64,000 bases of DNA from JAFIEN01 sp051859505 (lineage in GTDB: Bacteria; Pseudomonadota; Alphaproteobacteria; Rhodobacterales; Rhodobacteraceae): the NCBI GenBank assembly GCA_051859505.1, contig JBHYFN010000018.1, positions 5,254 through 69,253 on the forward strand, given 5' to 3'. A model generated the notes under the pieces. That model saw only the letters and a program-made list of their open reading frames with translations. It had not been told where the DNA came from and searched no databases. This document shows positions 56,054-64,000 of this stretch, piece by piece (within the stretch, counting starts at the first letter, position 1; every line of letters starts with the position of its first letter). Position numbers and translations under genes: made by a program.

Positions 56054-57073
56054 TCAGGGGGCGGGGGTCGTGATGCGGGCCAGCGTTTCGACGGCGCGGC
56101 GGGCGGCGCCGCTGTCGAGGCTGGTGCGCGCGCGCTCAACGCCCTGGGCCAGGTCGGGCACGGCTTCGGCCACCAGAAGGGCGGCGGCGGCATTGAGGAG
56201 GACCGCGTCGCGATAGGCCCCAGGCGCGCCGTCGAGGAGGGCGCGGAAGGCCGTGCCGTTTTCCTCGGGCGTGCCGCCGAGGATCGCCTCGAAGGGATGG
56301 CGGGGCAGGCCGGCCTCTTCGGGCGTGACCTCGAATTCGGTGATCCGGCCCCGGTCGAGCGCCACCACCCGGCTGGGCCCGGCGATGCTGAGTTCGTCTG
56401 TGCCGTCGCTGCCATGGACGAGCCAGGCCCTTTCGCTTCCCAGAAGGGCGAGGGTTTCGGCCATCGGGCGCAAGAGCGCGGGCGAGAAGGCGCCGGTCAG
56501 CTGGCGGGTGACGCCGGCGGGGTTGGTGAGGGGGCCGAGGATGTTGAAGATCGTGCGGGTACCGAGTTCGGCGCGGGTGGGCATCACATGCTTGATCGCC
56601 GGATGATGCATCGGCGCCATCATGAAGCCGATCCCGGCCTCCGCCAGTCCGCGCTCGACCACCTCGGGGCCGACCATCACGGTGATGCCGAGCTGCCCAA
56701 GCGCATCGGCCGCGCCCGATTTCGACGAGAGGTTGCGGTTGCCGTGTTTGGCCACAGGGACGCCCGCGCCGGCCACCACGAAGGCGGTGGCGGTCGAGAT
56801 GTTGAGCGTGCCCTTGCCGTCGCCGCCGGTGCCGACGATATCCATCGCCGCCTCGGGGGCGCGGACGGGCAGGCAGCGGGCCCGCATCTGGGCGGCGGCG
56901 GCGGCGAATTCCTCGACCGTTTCGCCGCGGGTGCGGAGCGCCATCAGGAAGCCGCCGATCTGGCTGGGGGTGGCGTCGCCCTGAAACAGGATCGCGAAGG
57001 CCGCTTCCGCCTCGGCCCGGGTGAGGGGGCGGTCGGCGGCGGCGGCGATCAGGGGCTTGAGCGCCTCGCTCAT
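56054..57073 (-). CDS. trpD: Anthranilate phosphoribosyltransferase
   Basis: The 339-residue enzyme transfers phosphoribose to anthranilate. It shows DIVGTGGDGKGTLNISTATAF, AKHGNRNLSSKSGAADAL, and GPLTNPAG, all active-site signatures. The start overlaps the trpG stop by four bases, so the subunits of the pathway are coupled. Length is standard. Confidence 0.97.
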   Translation of the reverse strand: MSEALKPLIAAAADRPLTRAEAEAAFAILFQGDATPSQIGGFLMALRTRGETVEEFAAAAAQMRARCLPVRAPEAAMDIVGTGGDGKGTLNISTATAFVVAGAGVPVAKHGNRNLSSKSGAADALGQLGITVMVGPEVVERGLAEAGIGFMMAPMHHPAIKHVMPTRAELGTRTIFNILGPLTNPAGVTRQLTGAFSPALLRPMAETLALLGSERAWLVHGSDGTDELSIAGPSRVVALDRGRITEFEVTPEEAGLPRHPFEAILGGTPEENGTAFRALLDGAPGAYRDAVLLNAAAALLVAEAVPDLAQGVERARTSLDSGAARRAVETLARITTPAP

Positions 57074-57663
57074 GCCGCGACCGGCGCGGTTTCGGGCAGG
57101 ATCTCGAGGAAGTTGCGCAGGAGCCGGTGCCCGTGTTCCGAGGCGATGCTTTCGGGGTGGAACTGCACCCCGTGGATCGGCAGCTCGCGGTGTTGCAGCC
57201 CCATGATCGTGCCATCCTCGAGCCAGGCATTCACCCGCAGGCAGTCGGGCAGGCTCTCGCGCTCGACCACCAGCGAGTGATAGCGCGTGGCCTGAAACGG
57301 CGAGGGCAGGCCGGAGAAGACGCCGGTTGCATCGTGATGCATCGTCCCCATCTTGCCGTGCACGATCTCGTGGCAGCGGATGACGCGGCCGCCGAAGGCC
57401 TCTCCGATGGTCTGATGGCCGAGGCAGACGCCCAGAAGCGGCGTGCGGGTTTCGGCGGCGGCGGCGGTGAGCGACAGGCAGATCCCGGCCTGGGCCGGAT
57501 CGCAGGGGCCGGGCGACAGGACGATGGCCGAGGGCCGCAGCGCCATGGCCGCCTGCACATCCAGCGCGTCGTTGCGGCGCACGGTGACATCTGCGCCAAG
57601 CTCGCCCAGATAATGCACGAGATTGTAGGTAAAGCTGTCGTAATTGTCGATCAGAAGCAGCAT
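57070..57663 (-). CDS. trpG: Anthranilate synthase glutamine amidotransferase subunit
   Basis: The 197-residue class I amidotransferase supplies ammonia to TrpE. It has the catalytic triad C80 (LLGVCLGHQTIGE), H169 and E171 (VQFHPESIASEHG). It begins MLLLIDNYDSFTYNL. trpE is not in the window; instead a divergent deacetylase gene lies upstream. I found no tryptophan-rich leader peptide in front of it. Confidence 0.96.
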   Translation of the reverse strand: MLLLIDNYDSFTYNLVHYLGELGADVTVRRNDALDVQAAMALRPSAIVLSPGPCDPAQAGICLSLTAAAAETRTPLLGVCLGHQTIGEAFGGRVIRCHEIVHGKMGTMHHDATGVFSGLPSPFQATRYHSLVVERESLPDCLRVNAWLEDGTIMGLQHRELPIHGVQFHPESIASEHGHRLLRNFLEILPETAPVAA

Positions 57664-57903
57664 TCTCGGCCTCGTCTGGCCGGTTCTGGCGCAAACGGCC
57701 CGGCCGGGAAATTGGGGCTACCGGCCGCCGGCGGGCTTCCGGTATAGTTCGGGCACTACATGGGGCCAAGCGCCCCGCGGCGTCAAGGCCGGGGCGCGCG
57801 AGCAGGGCCGGGACATGGTTGGTGCGGGGCCAGGGCAGGGCCGGGGCAAGGTCGGGCTCCGGGTGTCGGTGTCCGGCGCGGCACAGAAAAGGAACGTTGA
57901 GGC

Positions 57904-59652
57904 GTGAGACGCGGGATCGTTGCAGGTGGCTTCTGGGGCATTGTGGTCGCGGGTGTCGGGTTGACGCTGGCCTCGCTCATGGGGCCGCAGCCTGCCGGGA
58001 ACGCGCCGCCCCTGCCGCCGCAGGTCGAGGCGCCGGAGGTTTCCTCCGATACGGCCGAGCCGGTCGAGGCGGCGGGCCTCTTGCCCGACCCGGCGGAGGG
58101 CACCGAGGGGCTGGCCGCCTCTGGTGTGGCCCAGCCGCCGGAGGTGGATCGGGGGATCCTGTCGGATCAGTTGGCCGATACGCAACCCGCGCCCTTGCCC
58201 GAAGCCGCCTCGGAGGCGGCCCTTGCCCCGCTGGACGAGGGTTTGCCGCTGGCCGAGCCGCCCATCGCCCCCGGGGCCGAGACGCCGGTGCGCAGCCTGC
58301 CCCGGACCGCCGCCCCGCAGACCCCGGTCCTCGAGGCGCCGGTAATGGCCGAGACGGCGCCGGCCGAACCCCGGCCGGTGGAACCGGCGGCCCCGCCGTC
58401 CGAAACGGTCGAGGCGGCGCCCGAGGCGGCGTCTGAGGCTGCGCCCGAGACTGCACCGGAGATGGCCGGCCTTGATCCGGTGGGGGCAGAGGGGCCGGCG
58501 GACCTGCCCGAGATCGCGGTCCCCGATGCGCCGGCATTGGCTGATGCGCCGACGGCACCGGAGCTTTCTGAAAGCGAAGCGCCCACCACGGCCGAAACTG
58601 CGCCTGAAGCCGCTCCCGAAGCTGCGCCCGAAGCTGAGCCAGAGCCGGAGCCGGAGCGCTTTGCGGAACTCGCCGAGACTGAGGGCGGCGCGGCGTCGGA
58701 TGTGGAGGCTTCGGATCCGCCGCAGCCGCCCTCGTCCGGGGACGCGACGACGCCCGACTCAGAGGCCGACGCGGCAACCACGGCCGACGATCCTGCCGCG
58801 CCGGCCCGGATCACGCTCGGCGGCGGACAGAGCCTGCCCGGCGCCAACAGCACCGTGCGGATCAACCGGCCCGAGGCCGGCACCCCGGGCGGGGCGGAGC
58901 TGGCCGAACCCGCCGCAGAGGAGGCGCCGCCGCGCGCCGAGATCGACCCCGATGCTCCGGCCCTCTTGCGCTATGCCGCGCCGCTGGACGCAGAGTTGCC
59001 CGCCCGGCCGCAGGTGTCCATCATCGTGATCGACGCCGGCACGATGGAGGGCGGGATCCTTGCCCTGACGGGCCTGCCCTTCCCGGTCACTGTCGCGCTC
59101 GATCCCGGTCAGGCGGGCGCGGGCGAGAGGATGCGCGCCTATCGCGAGGCCGGGTTCGAGATCCTTGCGCTGGCGCGACTGCCCGAGGGCGCCCAGCCCA
59201 CGGATATGGAGATCGCGCTCGAGGGCGGGTTTGCCGTTCTGTCCGAGGCGATCGGGCTTCTGGATGACGGGGCGGGCGGGCTGCAATCCAATGCGGCGCT
59301 GACCGCGCAGGCGATGGACAGGCTGGCCGCGGACGGGCGTGCCGTCGTCGGGCCGGGGCAGGGGCTGAACATGATCGGGCGCGCGGCCGGGGCGGCCGGG
59401 GTGCCCGCCGCGATCGTGCTGCGGGATCTGGATGCCGAGGGGCAGGATGCGATGGCGATCCGCCGGGCGCTGGATCAGGCGGTGTTCACGGCGCGGCGCG
59501 ATGGATCGGCCGTGCTGCTTGCGCGGCTGCGGCCCAATACGCTGTCGGCCCTGATGCTCTGGGGCGGCACGGCGCGGGCGGGCGAGGTGGCGCTGGTGCC
59601 GCTCTCGGTGCAGCTTCTGGCGGATGCGGAGGCGGAGGACAGCCCGCGCTGA
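57904..59652 (+). CDS. Divergent polysaccharide deacetylase with long low-complexity spacer
   Basis: The 582-residue protein has one N-terminal membrane helix (about 4-24). A very long Ala/Pro/Glu-rich spacer (about 30-355, with repeated EAAPEAAPEA-like runs) follows, then a C-terminal domain of about 220 residues (QVSIIVIDAG...FPVTVALDPG...GFEILALARLP). That domain fits the divergent polysaccharide deacetylase family (YibQ-like). The spacer could span the periplasm or peptidoglycan. The usual catalytic metal residues of true deacetylases are not evident. The start is GTG after AAAAGGAACG. Confidence 0.78.
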   Translation: MRRGIVAGGFWGIVVAGVGLTLASLMGPQPAGNAPPLPPQVEAPEVSSDTAEPVEAAGLLPDPAEGTEGLAASGVAQPPEVDRGILSDQLADTQPAPLPEAASEAALAPLDEGLPLAEPPIAPGAETPVRSLPRTAAPQTPVLEAPVMAETAPAEPRPVEPAAPPSETVEAAPEAASEAAPETAPEMAGLDPVGAEGPADLPEIAVPDAPALADAPTAPELSESEAPTTAETAPEAAPEAAPEAEPEPEPERFAELAETEGGAASDVEASDPPQPPSSGDATTPDSEADAATTADDPAAPARITLGGGQSLPGANSTVRINRPEAGTPGGAELAEPAAEEAPPRAEIDPDAPALLRYAAPLDAELPARPQVSIIVIDAGTMEGGILALTGLPFPVTVALDPGQAGAGERMRAYREAGFEILALARLPEGAQPTDMEIALEGGFAVLSEAIGLLDDGAGGLQSNAALTAQAMDRLAADGRAVVGPGQGLNMIGRAAGAAGVPAAIVLRDLDAEGQDAMAIRRALDQAVFTARRDGSAVLLARLRPNTLSALMLWGGTARAGEVALVPLSVQLLADAEAEDSPR

Positions 59653-59705
59653 CGGTGCGTCGCGCCGCCGATCCCGTGGCCGATACCGTCACCGACCAAA
59701 AAGCA

Positions 59706-59740
59706 AGCCCGCCCCCAGCGTTCATGGCTAGGGGCAGGCT
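59706..59740 (-). terminator. Intrinsic terminator for leftward transcription
   Basis: On the minus strand AGCCTGCCCCTAGC pairs with GCTGGGGGCGGGCT (two mismatches) around a short loop and is followed by TGCTTTTTGG. It follows the IlvD-type gene after the palindromic repeat and also faces the deacetylase gene end. Confidence 0.65.
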
Positions 59741-59782
59741 CCTGTTCCGATCTTGCGGTCGTCCGGCCTTGGCCGAAAGGCG

Positions 59783-59866
59783 CTAGAGCGCGGCGCGCTC
59801 CAGCCTTCTGTTTTCGCACGTCGAAAAGCTCGGAACCGGTTCCCACTTCCGAGCGACATGCTCTAG
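59783..59866. repeat. Palindromic intergenic element with CTAGAGC ends
   Basis: This 84-bp element is bounded by CTAGAGC and GCTCTAG and contains the GGAACCGGTTCC palindrome and the CTCGGAA/TTCCGAG dyad. It resembles the abundant GAGCATG...ACCGGTT palindromes of rhizobia and relatives. Its terminal CTAG supplies the TAG stop of the adjacent dehydratase gene. It is not similar to the other two repeat families in this window. Confidence 0.65.
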
Positions 59867-61665
59867 TGGTTGTCGCGCGGCAGGCCCTTTGTCTGGGCGA
59901 TCCGCTGATATTTGACCGCCGGTTTCAGCACCATCCCGTCGGCAAGCTGGTCCACGATGCCGCGCTGGATCTCTTGCCAGGGGGTCTGCGATTCGGGATA
60001 GGGGAAGCCCCCCGCCGCCTCGAGAGCGGCGCGGCGTTCGGCCAGTTCCGCCTCTGAAATCAGGATATTGGCCTCGCCCTTGCCGAGGTCGATCCGCAGC
60101 CTGTCATCCGTGCGCACAAGCGCCAGCCCCCCCATCGCCGCCGCCTCGGGCGAGGCGTTGAGGATCGAGGGCGACGCCGAGGTGCCCGACTGCCGCCCGT
60201 CGCCGATGCAGGGCAGCGTGGTGATGCCGCGCTTGATGAGGTCGGCCGGCGGCTGCATGTTCACCACCTCGGCCGCGCCCGGATAGCCGATGGGGCCGGC
60301 GCCGCGGATGATCAGGATGCAATGCTCGTCGATCTTCAGCGCGGGATCGTCGATCCGGTGGTGGTAATCCTCGGGGCCCTCAAAGACGATGGCGCGGCCC
60401 TCGAAAGCATCGGGATCGTCGGGGTTCGACAGGTAGCGGTCGCGGAATTCGTCGGCAATGACCGAGGTCTTCATGATCGCGCTGTCAAAGAGGTTGCCCT
60501 TCAGGTTGACGAACCCGGCCCGCGCCTTCATCGGCTTGTCATAGGGGCGGATCACCTCGGCATTGTGGACCTTGGCCTCGGCATAGGCCTCGCCCATCGT
60601 CTTGCCGCAGACGCTTTGCGCGCCGGGATGGGGCAGGGCGCCCGCCTTCATCAGCTCCGACATCACCCCCGGCACGCCGCCCGCGCGGTGGTAATCCTCG
60701 CCCAGAAAGCGGCCTGCGGGCTGCAGATCGACCAGAAGCGGAATATCAAGGCCGATGCGCTGCCAGTCGTCGTTATCCAGCTCGATCCCCAGATGCCGCG
60801 CGATGGCGTTCAGATGGACCGGCGCATTGGTCGACCCGCCGATGGCGGAATTGACGACGATCGCATTCTCGAAACTTTCGCGCGTCATCACGTCCGAGGG
60901 CTTGAGGTCTTCATGCACCATCTCGACGATGCGCTGGCCGGTGACAAAGGACATCTGCCCCCGCTCGCGATAGGGCGCGGGGATCGAGGCCGCGCCGGGC
61001 ATCTGCATCCCCAACGCCTCGGCCAGGCTGTTCATCGTGGTGGCGGTGCCCATCGTGTTGCAATAGCCGACCGAGGGGGCGGCGGCCGAGGCCACATCCA
61101 TGAAGCCTTCGTAGTCGATCAGGCCGGCGGCCAGATCCTGCCGCGCGTTCCAGATCGCGGTGCCCGAACCCGCCAGCTTGCCATTGTGCCAGCCGTTCAG
61201 CATCGGGCCGACCGACAGGGCGATGGCGGGGATGTTCACGGTCGCGGCCGCCATCAGCAGGGCGGGCGTGGTCTTGTCGCAGCCGATCATCAGCACCACG
61301 CCGTCGATCGGATAGCCGTAAAGCGATTCGACAAGGCTCAGATAGCCGAGGTTGCGGTCGAGGCTGGCCGTGGGGCGCTTGCCGGTTTCCTGGATTGGAT
61401 GGACCGGAAATTCAAGGCAGATGCCGCCGGCGGCAAAGATCCCCTCGCGCACCCGCTTGGCCAGTTCCATATGGTGGCGGTTGCAGGGCGACAGGTCCGA
61501 GCCGGTCTGGGCGATGCCGATGATCGGCTTGCCGGACTGCAATTCCTCGCGCGTGAGGCCGTAGTTCAACTGCCGCTCGATATAAAGCGCGGTCATGCCC
61601 GGGTTGTCGGGATTGTCATACCATGCCCGCGAGCGCAGCCGGCGGGGGGCGGTCTTGTCTGTCAT
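59863..61665 (-). CDS. IlvD/Edd-family dehydratase, sugar-acid type
   Basis: In this 600-residue iron-sulfur dehydratase the motifs PCNRHHMELAKRVREGI, LMIGCDKTTPALLMAA and PSVGYCNTMGTATTMNSLAEALG carry the cluster cysteines. NSAIGGSTNAPVHLNAIARH and GDGRQSGTSASPSILN complete the family pattern. Members with the opening RLRSRAWYDNPDNPGMTALYIERQ dehydrate aldonic acids such as arabonate or xylonate rather than dihydroxyacids of valine synthesis. No sugar transporter or aldolase adjoins it, so the substrate is inferred. The stop is within a repeat. Confidence 0.87.
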   Translation of the reverse strand: MTDKTAPRRLRSRAWYDNPDNPGMTALYIERQLNYGLTREELQSGKPIIGIAQTGSDLSPCNRHHMELAKRVREGIFAAGGICLEFPVHPIQETGKRPTASLDRNLGYLSLVESLYGYPIDGVVLMIGCDKTTPALLMAAATVNIPAIALSVGPMLNGWHNGKLAGSGTAIWNARQDLAAGLIDYEGFMDVASAAAPSVGYCNTMGTATTMNSLAEALGMQMPGAASIPAPYRERGQMSFVTGQRIVEMVHEDLKPSDVMTRESFENAIVVNSAIGGSTNAPVHLNAIARHLGIELDNDDWQRIGLDIPLLVDLQPAGRFLGEDYHRAGGVPGVMSELMKAGALPHPGAQSVCGKTMGEAYAEAKVHNAEVIRPYDKPMKARAGFVNLKGNLFDSAIMKTSVIADEFRDRYLSNPDDPDAFEGRAIVFEGPEDYHHRIDDPALKIDEHCILIIRGAGPIGYPGAAEVVNMQPPADLIKRGITTLPCIGDGRQSGTSASPSILNASPEAAAMGGLALVRTDDRLRIDLGKGEANILISEAELAERRAALEAAGGFPYPESQTPWQEIQRGIVDQLADGMVLKPAVKYQRIAQTKGLPRDNH

Positions 61666-61798
61666 CTGTCCTGTTCCCTTGCGACCCGGACCCTCCTGCC
61701 CGGGGCTGGGCAGAGATTGGCCCAAGGGGTCGTGGCTGTAAACCGCCCTTGGCCGGATCGCGGCCGGGGATGGCGCGCTGCGGGCCGGGGGCGGCGGG

Positions 61799-64000
61799 TC
61801 ACTCGGGCACGGCGGGGTTGGGCAGGGCGGGGTTTGGCCGGCCAGGGTTGGGCAGGCGGGGGCGGGGGGCGAAGTCCCTCTCGAAAGCCTCGATCTCGGT
61901 CGGGCGGCCCAGGAGATAGCCCTGCACCAGCGTGCAGCCCTGATTGCGCAGCCAGTCCAGCTGTTGCAGCGACTCGACCCCTTCGGCCACGGTATCCATG
62001 CCAAGCGCCGTCGCCATGGCCAGGATCGCGCGGACGATGGCGGCGGTGCCCGCGTCATCGGTGCCCAGCTTGCTGACGAAACTCTGGTCGATCTTGAGCG
62101 CCGAAAGCGGCAGCCCCTGCAGATAGCTGAGCGAGGAATAGCCGGTGCCGAAATCGTCGATCACGATGCCAAGCCCCGCCTCTTCGAGGCGGCGGATGTT
62201 GCGGAAGGTCAGTTCGCGCCGGGTCATCAGCGCGGTTTCGGTGATCTCGAGCTGGAGCAGCGCCGGATCCGCCCCCGCCCGCGCGATCCGCGACAGGATA
62301 TCGTCGACGATGCCCGGCTGCTGAAAGCTCTGGGCCGAGATGTTAAGGGCCAGCGGCAGGCGGATGCCCTGGTCCTGCCAGCGGGCCAGAAGCTCGGCCG
62401 TGCGGGTCACGACCATCAGGTCGATCTCGAAGATCAGGCCGGTGCTTTCGGCCAGGGGAATGAACTGCGCGGGCGAGACCTCGAGGAATTCGGGATCGTG
62501 CCAGCGCAGCAGCACCTCGGCCCCGGCAAGGCGGGGGCGGTCGGCCAGATCGAATTTCGGTTGCAGCACAAGCCGGAACCGATCCTGCCGCAGGCCGCGA
62601 TGCATCGCCTGGATCATGTCGCTGCGCCGGGCCTGTTCGGTGCGCAGCTCGGGGCGGAAGATGGCGAATTGCGACCGGCCCGCCGCCTTGGCCCGATACA
62701 TGGCGATATCGGCATTCTGGAGCAGGTCGGCCGCCGTCGTCGCATCGTCGGGAAAAAGCGCGATGCCGATGCTGGCGCTGACAAAGAAGCTTTGTCCGTT
62801 CAGATCGAAGGGCTGGCCCAACTCCTCGATCAGGCGCCAGGCGATGTCGATCGCATCCTCGGGGCGGGCATCGGCCAGCAGCAGGGTGAATTCATCCCCG
62901 CCCTGCCGCGCGATCAGGTCATCGCCGCGCACCGAAGCGGTCAGCCGCGTGGCCACCTGCCGCAACAGCGCATCGCCCGCATCATGGCCGAAGCTGTCGT
63001 TGATCGTCTTGAAATTGTCGAGGTCGAGCATCATCACCGCGCCCTTCAGACCGGCATGGGCGGCCCGTTCCGTCCAGTGCCGCAGCCGCGTCAGAAAGGC
63101 GCTGCGATTGGCAAGGCCCGTCAGCGGGTCGCGGGTGGCCAGATGCTCGGCCTTTTCCTTGGCCCGATAGAGTGCGGTGATATCGGAACCGACGCCCCGA
63201 TAGCCGGCAAAGGCGCCGGCGGCATCGGTATGCGGGCTGCCGCTGATGCGGATCCAGACATCCTCGTCCCCCGGGGCGGAGGCGCGAAAGACGATGTCGC
63301 GAAACGCCTCGCGCGCGGCCAGCCGGTCCATCAGACCGGCCCAGGCCTCGCTGTCGCGCAGGTCGGGATTGTTGCGCAGCAGATCCTCGAACCGCATGCC
63401 GCGTTCCAGGACAACTCTGCCGTCCTGGCGGATATGGCTGTCAGAGAGGAAGGTGAAATGCAGATCCGCGTCGATCTCCCAGAACCAGTCGGCGCTGATC
63501 TCGGCAATGTCGAAAAAGCGTTTCTCGGCCTGATCGCGTTCGGCCAGCGCGCGTTCCAGCTGGTCGCGGGCGCGGCGCAACGCCTCTTCGCGTTCCTTCT
63601 GCTCCGAAATGTCGATCACGATCCCCGACAGATGCGTCGGGCGCCCCGCCTCATCCTCGCGCGTGACCCGGCCGCGCGCCAGAAGCCAGACCCAATGACC
63701 CTGGGCATGGCGGATCCGCAGCTCGACCGAGATCCGCCCCTCGGGCGTGGCGCCTTCGGGCGCCAGGATCTGCGCCACGGCCTCGCGGTCGTCGGGATGG
63801 ATATGGGCAAGCCAGTCGCTCATCACCCAGCCCGTGACCTCATCGCCGCCATGCCCGATGATCCCGGCGATGCGGTCGTCCACCGTGATCGTATCGGCCA
63901 GATGGTCGCGCTGCCACATCCCGGCCGAGGCGCTGCTGATCGTCTCTTCCAGCCGGCTTTCGGTTTCCTTGAGGCAGGTTATGTCGATATTCACCCCGGC
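61799..64000 (-). CDS. PAS-GGDEF-EAL cyclic di-GMP protein (partial, N-terminus beyond window)
   Basis: At least 733 residues: the frame is still open at 64000. In order come PAS/PAC regions (RISVELRIRHAQGHWVW and WFWEIDADLHFTFLSD), a GGDEF domain with ARQGGDEFTLLLADARP, and an EAL domain with degenerate AEVLLRWHDPEF and ITETALMTRRE, DDFGTGYSSLSYL, KIDQSFV. Both catalytic signatures are near-intact (EVL instead of EAL), so it may both make and degrade cyclic di-GMP. The last 20 residues are PNP repeats (RPNPALPNPAVPE). Confidence 0.9.
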   Translation of the reverse strand, partial: AGVNIDITCLKETESRLEETISSASAGMWQRDHLADTITVDDRIAGIIGHGGDEVTGWVMSDWLAHIHPDDREAVAQILAPEGATPEGRISVELRIRHAQGHWVWLLARGRVTREDEAGRPTHLSGIVIDISEQKEREEALRRARDQLERALAERDQAEKRFFDIAEISADWFWEIDADLHFTFLSDSHIRQDGRVVLERGMRFEDLLRNNPDLRDSEAWAGLMDRLAAREAFRDIVFRASAPGDEDVWIRISGSPHTDAAGAFAGYRGVGSDITALYRAKEKAEHLATRDPLTGLANRSAFLTRLRHWTERAAHAGLKGAVMMLDLDNFKTINDSFGHDAGDALLRQVATRLTASVRGDDLIARQGGDEFTLLLADARPEDAIDIAWRLIEELGQPFDLNGQSFFVSASIGIALFPDDATTAADLLQNADIAMYRAKAAGRSQFAIFRPELRTEQARRSDMIQAMHRGLRQDRFRLVLQPKFDLADRPRLAGAEVLLRWHDPEFLEVSPAQFIPLAESTGLIFEIDLMVVTRTAELLARWQDQGIRLPLALNISAQSFQQPGIVDDILSRIARAGADPALLQLEITETALMTRRELTFRNIRRLEEAGLGIVIDDFGTGYSSLSYLQGLPLSALKIDQSFVSKLGTDDAGTAAIVRAILAMATALGMDTVAEGVESLQQLDWLRNQGCTLVQGYLLGRPTEIEAFERDFAPRPRLPNPGRPNPALPNPAVPE

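Noticed and set aside
57664..57903. Tryptophan attenuator leader upstream of trpG
   Set aside because: No short frame with clustered Trp codons and no alternative terminator stem was found.

Overview
The window is high-GC alphaproteobacterial chromosome, most consistent with the Rhodobacteraceae (Rhodobacter/Rhodovulum-like). Evidence: a circularly permuted two-piece tmRNA gene with tag ANDNRAPAMALAA; GTTC-N7-GTTC SOS boxes at lexA and uvrA; a trgA-trgB-cysK tellurite locus; a gene-transfer-agent (GTA) type endolysin/holin pair; and a trpG-trpD-trpC-moaC-moeA-lexA order. An 18-base run of N at 56006-56023 shows the assembly is a draft. I could not identify the genus or species.

Layout. 1-1000: start of rpmG, permuted ssrA with its promoter, and a 3 x 28 bp tandem repeat. 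1-6.6 kb: LCCL-domain secreted protein, orphan periplasmic binding protein, DinB-like protein, AcuI-type reductase, voltage-gated-type ion channel, cysteine-desulfurase-like enzyme. 6.8-12.3 kb: stress block phr (photolyase), cfa, trgA, trgB, cysK. 12.3-18.3 kb: large MscS channel, deuterolysin-like protease, Pho box with phoU-phoB, PhzF-like protein. 18.3-22.2 kb: von Willebrand A protein with seven repeat modules, and an eighth module downstream of an in-frame amber stop; rhodanese. 22.2-31.7 kb: SOS-regulated uvrA, small membrane and hypothetical proteins, mmsA with a divergent LysR regulator, CBS protein, coaD, diguanylate cyclase, gap.

31.8-41.7 kb: a 47-residue microprotein between tkt and gap; coiled-coil gene and zapA; a tightly packed bolA - 61-residue membrane protein - grxD operon; purL; a second LysR gene; acyltransferase; murI. 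41.7-47.5 kb: argC, then cytochrome c maturation genes ccmE, ccmF and ccmH with the GTA-type endolysin/holin cassette inserted between ccmE and ccmF. 47.6-57.7 kb: gltA, gltX, comEC with a CtrA-like site in front, then the lexA/moeA/moaC/trpC/trpD/trpG block. 57.9-64 kb: divergent polysaccharide deacetylase, IlvD/Edd sugar-acid dehydratase, and the C-terminal part of a PAS-GGDEF-EAL protein that runs off the window.

Most of this is core chromosome. The parts most worth a second look are the small uncharacterised genes translationally coupled to conserved partners, the amber-split repeat protein, the GTA lysis cassette together with comEC and lexA, and three families of intergenic palindromic repeats, two of which supply the stop codon of the adjacent gene. 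I found no CRISPR array, insertion sequence, prophage, defence island, tRNA or rRNA. All functional calls rest on recognising motifs by eye; no database search was possible.
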